Shown: piece after piece, positions 11,700 through 23,803 of the stretch
How the letters are laid out: each line of letters begins with the position of its first letter
Numbering within the stretch: position 1 is the stretch's first letter
DNA from: Hippophae tibetana
Lineage: Eukaryota > Streptophyta > Magnoliopsida > Rosales > Elaeagnaceae
DNA length: 64,000 nucleotides
Assembly: GCA_037013495.1 (NCBI GenBank)
Contig: CM072812.1
Coordinates: 78,227,840-78,291,839, forward strand
Direction: 5' to 3'
Translations under genes and position numbers: made by a program
The notes under the pieces: generated by a model
Database searches by the model: none
The model's input: the letters and a program-made list of their open reading frames with translations, nothing else
What the model was told of the DNA's origin: nothing

Positions 11700-12061
11700 T
11701 GTCAATGGACAGCTTAGTTGTCCATAACAGTTTTGTTGTGTTCCATTGATAGTTTAGCTATCCATAACAGTTTTGTTGTAATTTGTTGTCCATATTCATT
11801 TAGTTGTACACAATTGTTGTCCATAGTCTATTTAGTTGTAAATAGTTGTCCATAAATAGTTATCCATAGCTGTCTATAGATAGCAATCCATGGTTGTCCA
11901 CAAACTGTCCATAAACAGCTTTCCACAACTGTCCACAGCTTTTCATAGACAGCTTTGATGTATTTTGTAGGTTTGTTGTATTTTGTAAAGTCTATAAATA
12001 GAAAGAAATCATAAGACCAAATCATTCGGTCATTTTCATACAACATTCTTGACTTGTTTCT
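11700..12061 (+). repeat. 5' LTR of the decayed copia, built of short internal repeats
   Basis: The LTR is full of variants of TTGTCCATAAACAGC / CAGCTGTCCAT. TATAAATA at 11993-12000 is its likely core promoter. The 3' LTR lacks about 20 bases present here near 11855. The final CA and the primer site are missing at the deletion junction at 12061-12065. Confidence 0.9.
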
Positions 12062-12064
12062 AAA

Positions 12065-14246
12065 GGTATCATCCATCAACGTTCATGTCCTGCTACTCCT
12101 CAACAAAATGGAGTAGTTGAACGCAAAAATCATCATCTTCTTGATATGATACGTACTCTCTTGTTATAATCTTCTATTCCATCCATGTTCTGGGTTGAGG
12201 CTCTAAAGACTGCTACTCACTTGATTAATCGTTTACCTTTCGAAGTTTTGCACATGGAATCTCCCTATTTTCGTTTGTTTACTAAGCAACCTAATTATAA
12301 TAATCTTCGTATCTTTGGTTGTGTATGTTTTGTTCATTTACCACCTCATGAGCGAAATAAATTATCTGCTCAATCTGTTAGATGTGCATTTTTAGGATAT
12401 AATGTGTATCAAAAGGGATTTGTTTGCTATGATCATACATTATATCGTACACGTGTTTCTAGGAATGTTATTTTCTTTGAAAATCAATATTTTTTTCTTG
12501 TGTCTTTTGTGCCCTCTTCTTCTACTGTAGTCCTTCCCTCCTTTGAGCACCAGTTCTTAGCTCTTTCTCAAAATAGTTCTCGCTTCAAACCAGGAATGGT
12601 ATATACAAGACAATCCTGCCCACAATCTCTTCCGGTGGCTCACCTGATATCTGATCCTAACATCCACCAAAGTCAGTCAGTTGCAACACCTCTAGAGCCT
12701 CTGGTACGTTGCTCTTCTTGAGTGTCTATACCCCCTGATAGGTATGGTTTTTCTTTTGACAATTTTATTTCAGCTCTTACTACTACATTGCCCAATTTTG
12801 ATATTTTCACATGCTACTCACATGCTGTCAAGCATGATTGTTGGTGCCAAGCTATGCAGGAAGAAATTGCTGCTCTTGAGGCCAATCACACCTGGGACAT
12901 TGAGTCTTGTCCTTCCACTATAGTTCCTCTAGGTTGTAAATGGGTTTACTCAGTCAAGGTTCGCTCTGATGGAAGTTTGGATCGTTATAAAGCTCGGTTT
13001 GTTGTCCTTGAGAGCAAATAGGAATATGGTGTTAATTATGAGAAGACCTTTGCTCATGTGGCTAAAATGACTACTGTTCGAACGATAATAGATCTTGCTA
13101 CTTCCAATGATTGGCCACTACATCAAATGGATGTTAAGAATGCTTTCCTTCATGGAGATCTTAAAGAATGTATTTATATGAAGCCACCTTCAAGGTTGTT
13201 TTCCTCTCCGACATCCAATGTGTGTAAACTTCATCGTTCTCTTTATGGTCTTAAACAAGCTCCACGGGGCGTGGTTTGAAAAATTTCAAACCACTTTATT
13301 ACAATTTTATTTCATGCAGAGCAAGTATGACACTTCATTGTTTCTTCGAAAATCAGACATAGGCATTGTTTTTCTTTTGGTTTATGTTGATGATATTGTG
13401 ATCACTGGTTCTGATTCTACTTTACTTGTCCAGCTCAAGACCCATCTCTCACAATATTTTCATATGAAGGATTTTGGGTCTGTTACATATTTTCTTGGTC
13501 TTGAGGTGCATCGTATCCCCACTGGTATTTCCCTCAATCAACATAAATATGCTAGTGATTTGGTGAATACAGCTAAACTACAAGAAGCTACCTCTGTTGA
13601 TACTCTCATGGAATTAAATATCAAGTTTCGCAAAGAGTAAGGTGACTCACTTGTTGATCCCAACTTATATCAGAAATTGGTAGGTAGCCTTGTCTATCTT
13701 ACCATCACTAGACCAGATATTTCTTTTGTTGTACAACAAGTCAGCCAATTTCTTCAAGCTCCTTGTCATCTTCATCTGGTTGCTGTCCGTCGGATCATAC
13801 GCTATGTTCATGGCACTTCTACCTGTGGCTTATTCTTTCCTTCGGGCAATTCTCTTCGTCTTGTTGCTTATATCGATGCTGATTGGGTTGGCTGTGCTGA
13901 TACACATCATTCCATCACTGGTTGGTGCATGTTTTTAGGTGATGCATTGATCTCCTGGAAGAGTAAGAAACAAGACAGAGTTTCTAAGTCATCTACAGAA
14001 TCTGAGTATCGAGCAATGTCTCTTTCTTGTTCCGAAATTATTTGGCTTCGAGGTTTGCTAGATGAGTTAGACTTCTCTGAGACCGATCCTACACCTTTAT
14101 ATGCCCATAATACAAGTGTTATTCAGATTACGGCCAATCCTGTTTATCATGAGCGCACAAAGCATATTGAAGTCGACTATCACTCTATCTGTGAAGCCTT
14201 TGAAGCTCGTGTTATCACTCTTCCACATATTTCTACTGAACTATAA
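12065..14246 (+). pseudogene. Copia pol remnant (late integrase, RT, RNase H)
   Basis: The frame starts at integrase [16 protein letters not shown], just before the catalytic Glu in VVERK, and continues through the RT (FLHGDL, YVDDIVITG) to RNase H (STESEYRAM, HERTKHIEVDYH). Breaks seen: TAA at 12167, TGA at 12719, TAG at 13019, a one-base insertion near 13268 in the APRAWF region, TAA at 13638 and TAA at 14244. Most stops sit where family members usually have Gln or Arg, so C-to-T changes explain them. It is inactive and flanked by its own LTRs. Confidence 0.92.
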
Positions 14247-14334
14247 ATTACTGATATCTTCACCAAGTCTCTTACTCGTCATCGACATTGCTTCCTAAGT
14301 CACAAATTGATGCTTATTGATCAATCCACATCAA

Positions 14335-14346
14335 TTTGAGGGAGGT
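14335..14346 (+). other. Polypurine tract of the decayed copia
   Basis: TTTGAGGGAGGT lies directly before the 3' LTR, in the expected plus-strand primer position. Confidence 0.7.
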
Positions 14347-14692
14347 TGTCAATGGACAGCTTAGCTGTCCATAACAGCTTTGTTGTGTTCCATTGACAGC
14401 TTAGTTGTCCATAACAGTTTTGCTGTAATTTGTTGTTCATATTCATTTAGTTGTACACAGCTACTGTCCATAGTCTATTTAGTTGTAAATAGTTGTCCAT
14501 AAACAGCTGTCTATAGACAACAATCCATGGTTGTCCACAAACTGTCCATAAACAGCTATCCATAGCTGTTCATAGACAGCTTTGATGTATTTTGTAAGTT
14601 TGTTGTATTTTGTAATGTCTATAAATAGAAAGAAATCATAAGACCAAATCATTCAATCATTTTCATACAACATTCTTGACTTGTTTCTGACA
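14347..14692 (+). repeat. 3' LTR of the decayed copia
   Basis: This 346-bp repeat has TG...CA ends, with TATAAATA at 14620-14627. It matches 11700-12061 with many transitions and a length difference of about 20 bases, so the insertion is old compared with the element at 1158. Confidence 0.9.
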
Positions 14693-14697
14693 AGCAT

Positions 14698-16349
14698 GAG
14701 GGATCAAACTTTGCTTAGAATGCAGAGAAAACTCTGTATACTAAGTCGAGGTTTGCTTCAAAACAAGTGAGCTAAATTGTATACTAATTAAACTTTGTAT
14801 ACTTAAGTGTTTAGAGAGAAAGAATTAAAAAAAAACCATGTATTTATAATACCTATTAAAATAATACCGACATAAGTGTATTTATTTTTGTACTAAGAAA
14901 AGAAGTTTGGTTCAAATATTTTTTATTAATTTAATTTTAAATTTTATTTAATATTATTGTAAATGTTATAAGAATAGTAATTTCGTAATAGCTTTTATCT
15001 CATAGCAATAATTTTAAAATCATGTTTTATAGGATTTTTTCTATAAGAATCATATCTCATATAATATTATAAAAATAGGTTTAAATGTGATTTAGTTTAA
15101 AAATATATAAAATCTAACTTATTAAACAATTTACCATAAAAAATTTCGTCTACTTTTCTATCTCTCCTTATTTTCTAAAAAAAACAAAAAATAATATACT
15201 TATTCACTAACTTTTAATAAATAATAATTTATTTTTATTATAAATTTGTTTTTATATTTATATAATAAAAAATATATAATTTTTTATAACAAATAAATTA
15301 TCAAAAATTTATTATAAGTAATTTAAAATAATAATTATAAAATTTTATATTATTAAAAACTTTACTAATTTATAATTTTTAAATATAAATAAATTATATA
15401 TTTATTAATATGAGATAAAAATTTAATTATTATTATTATTTTGATTTATATTATAAAATACATATATTATTTTTCATTATTTATTCTTTTTATTGTTTCG
15501 ATTATTGTCTCTAATCAAACAATTTTATAATAATTTTTGAAGTTATAAAAAACGAAAATCATAATGTATTGTGATATTTAATTAATATCATAGGATATTT
15601 GTAAAAATTAAAAAATAGATTACATTGTAACATATATCTCTAATATTATTATAATTTTAATTATTACTAGGACAATAAATATTTATTAACAATAATTTTA
15701 TTTAAGTATTAAAATATAATTAATTAAATATATTTTATTATATTAATAATAAAAATAATTATAATAATATTATATAAGATATATTTTAATGCAAAATTTG
15801 TGATATAATGTTCTATATTGTATCTCGTAGAAAGTTGGATTGAGAGGCTTCACAATTTTTTTAATAATTTAATTATTTTTATAAATATTATTTTTTATAT
15901 CATAATTATAATTAATATTATAATTATTTATTAAATATAATTGTAATTATATTTATTATTAATAATAATAATGTATTATATTATGTATAAATTATCAAAA
16001 AAAATAGCATATCATTTTAAATATACATATAAATTTATATTTATTTTATTATAAAATAAATTATTTTTTATTTTTTAAAATAAAATTTTTAATATATGAT
16101 ATGATAAAAGAGATTTATGTATTTAAAATTAATTATAAATTTATAAGATGTTAATGTTTTTTTATGTTTATAACAATTATGTTGAGTTTACGTATTTTTT
16201 TTTTTTTTTTCTAAAAATTTTGATTTTAAGTTTAAAGTTAGATTTTGCCTTTTTCTTTTTAAATTAAATTTCAGTTAAGCCTTTTCCTAAATTATTATAT
16301 TGGATATGCATCTTATACACAAAATCCCTTCTTTTATGTCAAATAAATC
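14698..16349. other. Gene-free, extremely AT-rich stretch
   Basis: No coding frame, tRNA or clear repeat boundary is seen. The sequence is mostly runs of A and T up to about 100 bases before the PPR gene start, and would include that gene's promoter. No confident TATA box can be chosen among the many AT runs. Confidence 0.6.
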
Positions 16350-17864
16350 ATGAATGTTTCGGCGAACGTCGGGCCACTTCCGACCCAATTCTCCCAAATT
16401 CCCACACCCGTTCCCCCACTTCCTCTCTACAAGAATCGCTCCATTTCCCTAAAACAGTCTCATAATTCTCTGGACCCTACTATTTCATGGACCGCTTCCA
16501 TAGCTGGACACTGTCGCAATGGCCAATTAGCTGAAGCTGTCACGCTCTTTACTCAAATGAGACTAGCCGGCGTTGAGCCTAACCATGTTACTTTTGTTAC
16601 CTTTCTATCAAGTTGTGCTGATAAAGTCCTTTTTGGGTCTTCAATTCATGCTTATGCTCGTAAATTGGGTTTGGATACAAACAACGTGATTATGGGTACA
16701 GCTCTGATTGGTATGTATGCCAAATGCGGCAATGTGGGGGATGCTAGGTTGGTTTTTGATGAGCTATCTGTGAAGAATAAGGTGTCATGGAATACGATGA
16801 TTGATGGGTTTATGAGAAATGGGGAAATTGATGATGCCATTGAACTGTTTGAACAAATGCCTGAAAGAGATGCAGTGTCTTGGACAGCTTTAATTAGTGG
16901 GTTTGTCAAAAGGGGTCAGTTTGAGCAAGCCTTGGCGTGGTTTCGTGAAATGCAACTCTCTGGTGTGGAACCTGATTATGTGACAATAATTGCTGTGTTA
17001 TCTGCTTGTGCTGATTTGGGTACTCTTGGTTTGGGTTTATGGATGAATCGGCTTGTCATGAATTTTAGGCTTGAGGACAATATTAAGATTTGCAACTCAA
17101 TGATAGATATGTATTCTAGATGTGGTTGTATTGACTGTGCCCAACAAGTATTCGAGAAAATGACCAACAGGACTGTAGTATCATGGAACTCAATCATTGT
17201 GGGCTTAGCTGTTAATGGTAATGCTGAGGAAGCATTGAAATTTTTTGACTTGATGCTTAAGAAAGGATTCAAGCCTGACGGTGTCAGTTTCACTGGAGCT
17301 CTTACTGCATGTAGTCATGCGGGACTGATTGATGAGGGGCTCCAGTTATTCCATAACATGAAAAGGGTTCATGGAATTGCCTATAGAATCGAGCATTATG
17401 GATGCTTAGTGGATCTTTACAGTCGTTCAGGGAGGTTGGAAGATGCATTAAATGTAATAAAAAGCATGCCAATGAAGCCGAATGAAGTTGTGCTCGGATC
17501 ATTGCTAGCCGCTTGTAGAACTCAGGGCAATGTGAGCTTAGCTGAAAGATTAATGGAGTATCTGTTTAAGTTGGATCCTGGAGTTGATTCTAACTATGTG
17601 CTCCTTGCCAATATATATGCGGCGTCTGGTAGGTGGGATGGAGCAGGCAAGGTTAGGAAGAAAATGAAGGCATTAGGGATACAGAAGATGCCAGGATTTA
17701 GTTCAATTGAGATAGATTGTGATAGTCACAAATTTGTGGCTGGTGATAAATCTCATCTTGACACAGAGTGTATATATGCAATGCTAGAGCTTCTGTCAGT
17801 TGAACTAAAAGGACGTGGATATGTACCTGAAAGTATTATCACTAAATCATACGAGCTTGATTGA
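16350..17864 (+). CDS. PLS-class pentatricopeptide repeat protein, CLB19-like plastid RNA-editing factor
   Basis: This intronless 504-residue protein has a Ser/Pro-rich N-terminus, plausible as a plastid transit peptide. Tandem PPR motifs run from about residue 45 (SWTASIAGHCRNG) to about 370, with typical phrases such as VSWNTMIDGFMRNG and ALTACSHAGLIDEGL. An E-type region follows from about 378 (NEVVLGSLLAACR) to about 490; there is no DYW deaminase domain. Length and wording match Arabidopsis CLB19/PDE247 (At1g05750), needed for C-to-U editing of plastid rpoA and clpP transcripts. PPR proteins bind RNA sequence-specifically; E-class members recruit a deaminase in trans. The ATG chosen is the first in frame and follows AT-rich leader sequence. 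PPR paralogues are many, so orthology needs a tree. Confidence 0.82.
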   Translation: MNVSANVGPLPTQFSQIPTPVPPLPLYKNRSISLKQSHNSLDPTISWTASIAGHCRNGQLAEAVTLFTQMRLAGVEPNHVTFVTFLSSCADKVLFGSSIHAYARKLGLDTNNVIMGTALIGMYAKCGNVGDARLVFDELSVKNKVSWNTMIDGFMRNGEIDDAIELFEQMPERDAVSWTALISGFVKRGQFEQALAWFREMQLSGVEPDYVTIIAVLSACADLGTLGLGLWMNRLVMNFRLEDNIKICNSMIDMYSRCGCIDCAQQVFEKMTNRTVVSWNSIIVGLAVNGNAEEALKFFDLMLKKGFKPDGVSFTGALTACSHAGLIDEGLQLFHNMKRVHGIAYRIEHYGCLVDLYSRSGRLEDALNVIKSMPMKPNEVVLGSLLAACRTQGNVSLAERLMEYLFKLDPGVDSNYVLLANIYAASGRWDGAGKVRKKMKALGIQKMPGFSSIEIDCDSHKFVAGDKSHLDTECIYAMLELLSVELKGRGYVPESIITKSYELD

Positions 17865-19329
17865 AATTGTTTGAGGTGATTCTAATGATTTTACAGCTTG
17901 ATCCGAACAATGGTGAAAGGTGAAAAAAAACAATGCCACTCCCTCCAGATTGATACATGGTGATGAAAGAACTTGTTGAATTCCAAAGGACAGAGCCTAT
18001 TGCACTAAATGCCCTTCATGTCATGAGATTCATGCTGAAAATGCCATGCCACGTGGTTGGCAAGCAACAATGAGGGTATGTTTCCTTTTGCTTTTGACAT
18101 TGTAAAAAGTAACTAAAAAAGAAAAAAAAGAAAGCAAGCTTATGAATCAAACGGAATTTTACCCCTTTTTTAAACATAAAGATTTTGTGGTCTTATAAAT
18201 CACATTTTGTATTAACTGATACAAGCAAAATTATGTGTTTTTGTCATGCTTATTGTTGAAATTACGAGCACGTTTGGATGCTCTACTTGAAAATGCTTGT
18301 ATTTGTGTTTGTGAAACATCTCTAAAAATCACGTCCACATTTAAGCATTTCAAAACTGTTTTTTAAGGAGTAAACTCATTACCATTACTTAACCCCATTA
18401 CTTTTGCAAAGCTCACTTCTAAAATAATAGGAACAACTTGTATCATTAATAAATCTTTACAAAATTACATATATTGCCCAAATTTATTAATTTTATCACT
18501 CAATTATAAATAGTATTAGGGCTCGTTTAGTAATTACAACAAATACAAACACTTTAATTTTTTTTTCCAAATGGTTACAAGTGCTTTTTTTTTTTTTACC
18601 AAACGTGTATAAACTACTTATTAAAGAATAACTTCAATTGGGCTTATTTTAGTAGTGATCCAAACACACACTGCCTTTCTCTGAAGTCACCTTTAATACA
18701 AGCACAAGAAAACTGATTATCCTTGATTTTTGGAGTACATTTTAAGATATTACCAACAATAGAAGGAAACAATCATAATCACAACACTTCAAAACGTTTT
18801 TACTATCTGCTTCACTGCATCGTCTAATGTCAATGTACTTTGTGGATGTATGGATTGCTCAAAGAACAATAGGCCTCACACAATTTATTAAAGTCCTGCT
18901 CATCTTTGCAATGATATACCAAGTACTAATAGTCTTCGCACATAAATGCAGGTACTTGCACTATACAGAAGAATGAGTATTTTGTTACATTTCAATGTTT
19001 ATGGAACAATATGGTCCGTACTTAGTAAGCCTCGTAGTGAAATGGACTAAAATTTCTTAGGGAACTCGTTCAAGCAAGATTGAGCCCGCAATAAAAAGCT
19101 TTGAAACACCATTTTCACTAGTTGAAGTTCTAAAGCTGATTTTGCCGAAGATGTATGTATAATGAAAATAGTGCAGATACAATATAAGTTGTGAGCTTAC
19201 TAACAACCTTGTAACTAACTTGATTACTAAGTAATGATAAATATCTAAGGCTTTGTATACTCTACATTTATAGTACACAATATCATATACACCTTATTTA
19301 AACCGAAGGAGATGTGTCTCCATCAATTT
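17865..19329. other. Gene-free stretch downstream of the PPR gene
   Basis: This should begin with the PPR 3' UTR; no exact poly(A) site can be fixed. From about 18265 to 18670 there is a diverged copy of the AGCACTTTT-type dispersed repeat. No coding sequence is recognised. Confidence 0.5.
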
Positions 19330-19500
19330 AGGTTTCAAAGAAGAAAACTTAGCATCTGTAAAAGTTTTGTAATGATATCAACTAGTTAATGTTCTAAGAA
19401 TGTGTATTTTACCTTAAGCTTGCCTTCCACTACTAGATCTATGAGGAAATGAAAAATTCAACTCCATATGTTTTATTCTAACATGTACTATAGAGTGAGG
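19330..19500 (-). pseudogene. Copia RNase H C-terminal scrap (antisense)
   Basis: On the minus strand the sequence reads HVRIKHMEL, then a shifted frame with VVEGKLKVKYTFLEH, and ends TFTDAKFSSLKPKL. This follows the typical end of copia RNase H (H-x-R-x-KH-ME-L, then a KPL..ARF-like end). Only about 170 bases are recognisable and there are frameshifts. No LTR is associated with it. Confidence 0.5.
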
Positions 19501-22500
19501 CTAGGTATTCAGTGTTTATATTATCAAGATAGGTGTATTAGTAGTTTTCACGTGCAACTCGGAGAACAATGATTGCAATCACGAACCTTAGTGGAAGCCA
19601 ATGATTACTATCCTCTTCCTTAGTCTTCACGTCGTTGCAACTCACGCGGTCTCGCCTCCCTCACCTTCTCTAGTCTTACTCATCATTTTTAGTTTTTTGG
19701 CCACCAACATCTCCCTAACTTATACTCACGTCTCTCTCATGTTCATCATTTTCAACTTTTCAAAACAACCACCACCAGCCAACATCTCTATCGACGACAT
19801 ACCCAACTCTTATTCATCATTTTCAATTTTTCGCACGTGTTGGGTGAGGTTCTTTCTCTGTTTTTTGTTAAATTAAATTTGTATTCTTGTTTTTTCTTTG
19901 CATAGAGAAACTAATAAACATCAACTCGTAATTTCTTTATTTTTTTCCTATTCATATTTGATTGTTTCCTGGTTAGGTTAGAAACAATAAGATCATAATA
20001 GAAGTTGAATATTTATGATTGAGAGGCACACAAGAGTGAATGAGTTGAGTTTGGTTTGGTTAGAAACAAAAATACACAACAACAAACTAGACAAATGGAA
20101 ATTGATTTGTTATTTATTTAGTATAAGACGAGAGAGTGAAATAGATGTGATTGAAACACGTTTTAAAAAGAGAAACTAAGTGCAAAATTAAAAACGAGGA
20201 CACAAACAAAGTGATTCAACAATCACAATTCATAAATCAATGTGTAATAATAATGTCAATCTCAGCCACCATCTTTGCAAAGAGAAAAGTCCTCTTTGTT
20301 TTTTTCTTTGCATAGAGAAACAAATAAATATTATCTAGTAATTTTTTTGTTTGTTTCTTGCTCATATTTGTGTGTTTGACGAGATTATTCTAATATATAT
20401 CTTTGAGTATCAATGTTTTTCATGTCTAATAGCGTATAACAATCATACACTTGATACGCTTGATGATATTGAAGCATGTAATATTATTTTAATTTTTATT
20501 ATTAATTGATAATATTTTTTTATGATTGATGTTTTAATATTTTTATCACTATTTTTATCTTCTATTTTGTAGATATGTTTGGAGACATTAAGGATAATAG
20601 AGTATGATAAGGAAATCAATAAACTATTATACTAAATTAAAAAATCAAATCAGAACTTATCAAATCGTTCATTTTTTTCTAATAGAACAATCATGTTTGA
20701 TTTTCTTATTACAAAACACTCGATAAATTGGATCGACATATAGACTAATTATATATTTTATATTATAAATATTAATTATACACTACAATAGAGATAAAAC
20801 ATCATATAGAATGTGTAATACAATAATTTCTTAACATATTTTTCTATATATTATAATTCATATAAAATGGAAAACAAGTTAAAGAGAGATTTAAACCTTC
20901 TGGTTCCTTATTATTTGTCTTTCAATCCAACTAATTACACTACCAATATTTTTTAAAAGGTTTTATTTGTATCATATTAAATAAATTAAGTATAATTGTA
21001 TTACACTAAATAATAATAAATTAAATTAAATTATAATTATTTTGTACAATATTTATAATAAATATTTTAATAAAATAATTTATATTTAAAATAATACTTA
21101 ATTTATTTTATGTAGTAATCTTACCTATCAAAATAATTTTATTATAAAAATTTATTTAAATCAGTATTTAATTTTTTATTCTTCATTTATATTTTAAAAA
21201 TAAAAAATTATTTTTAAAGTAAGATAAAAAAAAATCAAAACACTTAATTTTAAAATTAAAACTTCACACAAGTTAAATAAAGTATCTAATAATAAGCTAG
21301 AATCACATCTACTATTGGGTACAAAATTTATACGTAATGTATAATTTTTGTTATGTACAATACAATTTTATTTTACAACTAAGTATATGTAATATTGTGT
21401 AATAAATATATCTTTATTATCTTTTTTTTATTACAACTTATTCAATTTAAAATAATATTTATATTAAAAAATAAAATAAAAAATAACTATCTTATTGATT
21501 TTTAATAATTGGATTAAATTAAGTTTTTTTAAATATATTATATACATTTAAAATTTTATAGTAAAAAATGAACGTTGATAAAAATAGTATTTTTTTAATA
21601 AATATAAATTTAAATTGTAAAAAATTAATATTATGTTATATGAAATATAAATTATTATAATGATTGTTAATTTAATAATATGTATAATTTAATTATACTT
21701 TAAATCTATATTTATTAAAATTTAATTATAATAAATAAATATATATGAAATTTTATGAATATTTAATAATTAAAAATTTAATTTATTATAACTTATTTAT
21801 TAATAAAAAAATCTTAATATCTGTAAAATTTTAATCTATAATTACAGATAAACATTTTAATTGTGGATAATTAAAATTGTAATTATTAACAAAACTTTGA
21901 CAATTGTTTTCTAAAAATAATAGTAACTTGAGACATGATGATTATTGTAATGTTTAAACTGTAATTAATCAAAATCTAACATATATTAGATTATTTTTTT
22001 ATATACATATAATTACATAAAAAATACATTTTTAATAATAAAACACAATACTTTGAGTAATTAAATTAAATTTTATTTATTTTTATTTTATTTATGAAGA
22101 TGTATTAAATAGTTAAAAAAATAAAAATTAATATTTAATATTTTAAATAATACAATAGAATGAGAAATCTTTTACTATTTATTTTTTTAAAAATAAATAT
22201 ATTATTAAATAAATGTTAAAAAAATAAACAATTGAGAAATTATTATCTACTTATAACTAATAATTATTAATAAAATATAATTTAAATTAATATAAAATAA
22301 TTATGATTATTAATATAATAGATACAAATAATATTTAAATAATCACGCCCAACATACCTATGACCCGTAATATTTAAATAAAAAAAATGGAATAACCACA
22401 CCGAACCGTTCAGTACCATTCACATCTCTAAATAAAAACTAATGCTTGCTTGGGGAACAATTAAGGTTCGGAAATGGTATAAGTGAACAATGCAGAGTTG

Positions 22501-22516
22501 AAACGAGCAAATAACT
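19501..22516. other. Gene-free stretch with small imperfect repeats
   Basis: From about 19675 to 19830 a unit containing TCATCATTTTCAACTTTTC recurs three times. A longer direct repeat, TTTCTTTGCATAGAGAAAC and following bases, occurs near 19893 and near 20302. From about 20400 to 22330 the sequence is extremely AT-rich with no recognisable gene or element. Confidence 0.5.
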
Positions 22517-22760
22517 CGCTGCTCGCACGCAGAGGTAGACAGTCACACGGATTGAAAGTACAAAACATTGAAAAATGGCGCGAGGTACGCTCGTGCGATA
22601 ACGGTGTTCTCATCGGACGGCCATCTCTTTCAAGTCGAAACCGTTCATAATGGAAACGTTGCCATCGGCATTGGCGGCACTGACACCATCACCCTCGGCG
22701 TCAAAAAGACGTCCACCGCAAGCTACAAGGTTCCAGGTCTCTCTTTCGCACTCTCTCTTT
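22517..22760 (+). pseudogene. PAD1-like proteasome alpha-7 exon 1, tandem copy 1
   Basis: A unit of about 244 bp contains 5' leader sequence and a first exon reading ARYARAITVFSSDGHLFQVE then TVHNGNVAIGIGGTDTITLG. This matches the start of 20S proteasome subunit alpha type-7 (PAD1), which forms part of the alpha ring of the cytosolic and nuclear proteasome. A two-base insertion just after ATGGC shifts the frame at the start codon. Four residues usually present after FQVE are missing. The same leader (CGCTGCTCGCACG) begins copy 2 at 22761. Exon 2 lies at 26306. Confidence 0.8.
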
Positions 22761-23000
22761 CGCTGCTCGCACGTAGAGGAAGACAGTCACACAGATTGAA
22801 AGTGCAAAACATTGAAAAATGGCGAGGTACGATCGTGCGATAACGGTGTTCTCAGCGAACGGCCATCTCTTTCAAGTCGAAGCCGTCCGTAATGGAAATT
22901 CTATCGTCAGCGTTGGCGGCACTGACACCATCGTCCCCGGCGTTGAAAAGAAGTCCAACGCAGGCTACAAGCTTCCAGGTCTCTCTTTCGCACTTTCTCT
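22761..23000 (+). pseudogene. PAD1-like proteasome alpha-7 exon 1, tandem copy 2
   Basis: This is a second copy of the exon 1 unit. The ATG at 22819 opens [19 protein letters not shown], followed by VEAVRNGN and [11 protein letters not shown], with a possible splice donor at CCAG/GTCTCTC near 22980. It lacks the same four residues after FQVE as copy 1, so that 12-base loss probably happened before the duplication. The frame is open here, but exon 2 carries stops, so the locus as a whole is called a pseudogene. Retained intron structure shows a DNA-level duplicate, not a processed copy. Confidence 0.8.
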
Positions 23001-23634
23001 TCTTTTCCGTAGCCGATCTAGATTGCAAAACATTAATACTTGATTTAGATTTTTGAATTTCATTAACCTCTTGAATTCTAGTATTTTCACTCTCACTTTT
23101 GAATAAGGAAGTTTCATTTATTTTCTTGAATATGGAATTGATTTGAGTCATTTTGGAATCGTAGAACGTGAGATTTTGCTCTAAATCAACAAAATTTTCT
23201 GTATTTGCATATGATTGTGTTAGAAAATGCTGGAAATGGTCATTTCCTGTTTTATTGCTAAGGCCACTGGTTTTGGTAAAACATGTGGTTGGATTTGATT
23301 AATTTTGAACGTAAATGATGCTCTATATATATGTTTATAGTTTGATGAGTATCACTAGTATGCTTGATTTTCCTTATGGATCCTAGCTGGTTCCTAGTAT
23401 TTTTACTCTCATTTCTGAACAAGGGAGATCCGTATCTTTACTTGATTGTCAAATTGATACAAATTAATGTGGAATTGTACTTTATGTGATTTTAATTTTA
23501 AAAGAGAATGATACTAGCGATCTTATAACTTTCCAAAAATAATTGTTTTAATCTTTTAACTTTCAACTATAATACTTTATTCTTCTAGTCTTATAATTGT
23601 GAAAATATACTTTTTAATTCCATACATTTGGTAT

Positions 23635-23791
23635 TGTTAATGTATATATATTAATGTATATCTAGTTAATTTAGTCGTATCTATATCTAGTTACTTTAGT
23701 CATATATATTTTACTTGTAATTCATATATAAATGCACCATGTATATTTATTTAAACACAGAATAAAATACAATCATTAAATATTTCTAACA
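23635..23791 (+). repeat. 5' LTR of the short copia element
   Basis: The 157-bp terminal repeat starts TGTTAATGTATATAT and ends TTTCTAACA. A TATA-like motif (CATATATAAATGC) lies near 23722-23735. Confidence 0.9.
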
Positions 23792-23803
23792 TGGTATCAG
23801 AGT
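23792..23803 (+). other. Primer binding site of the short copia element
   Basis: TGGTATCAGAGT abuts the 5' LTR and matches the initiator tRNA-Met type used by copia elements. Confidence 0.9.

Larger units (their letters stand above)
11700..14692 (+). mobile_element. Internally deleted, decayed Ty1/copia retrotransposon
   Basis: LTR-like repeats lie at 11700-12061 and 14347-14692, starting TGTCAATGGAC; the 3' copy ends in TGACA. Flanking 5-mers AGCGT (11695-11699) and AGCAT (14693-14697) form a target-site duplication with one CpG-to-CpA change. The interior starts abruptly in integrase, so gag, protease, the primer site and early integrase are deleted together with the last bases of the 5' LTR. 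The rest runs through RT and RNase H with several stops. RNase H wording (GWCMFLGDALISWKSKKQ) suggests the Ivana/Oryco lineage, with moderate certainty. Confidence 0.92.

Noticed and set aside
22568..22843. 91-codon ORF as a new small gene
   Set aside because: It starts at a chance upstream ATG and reads the PAD1-like exon 1 copy shifted by a two-base insertion.
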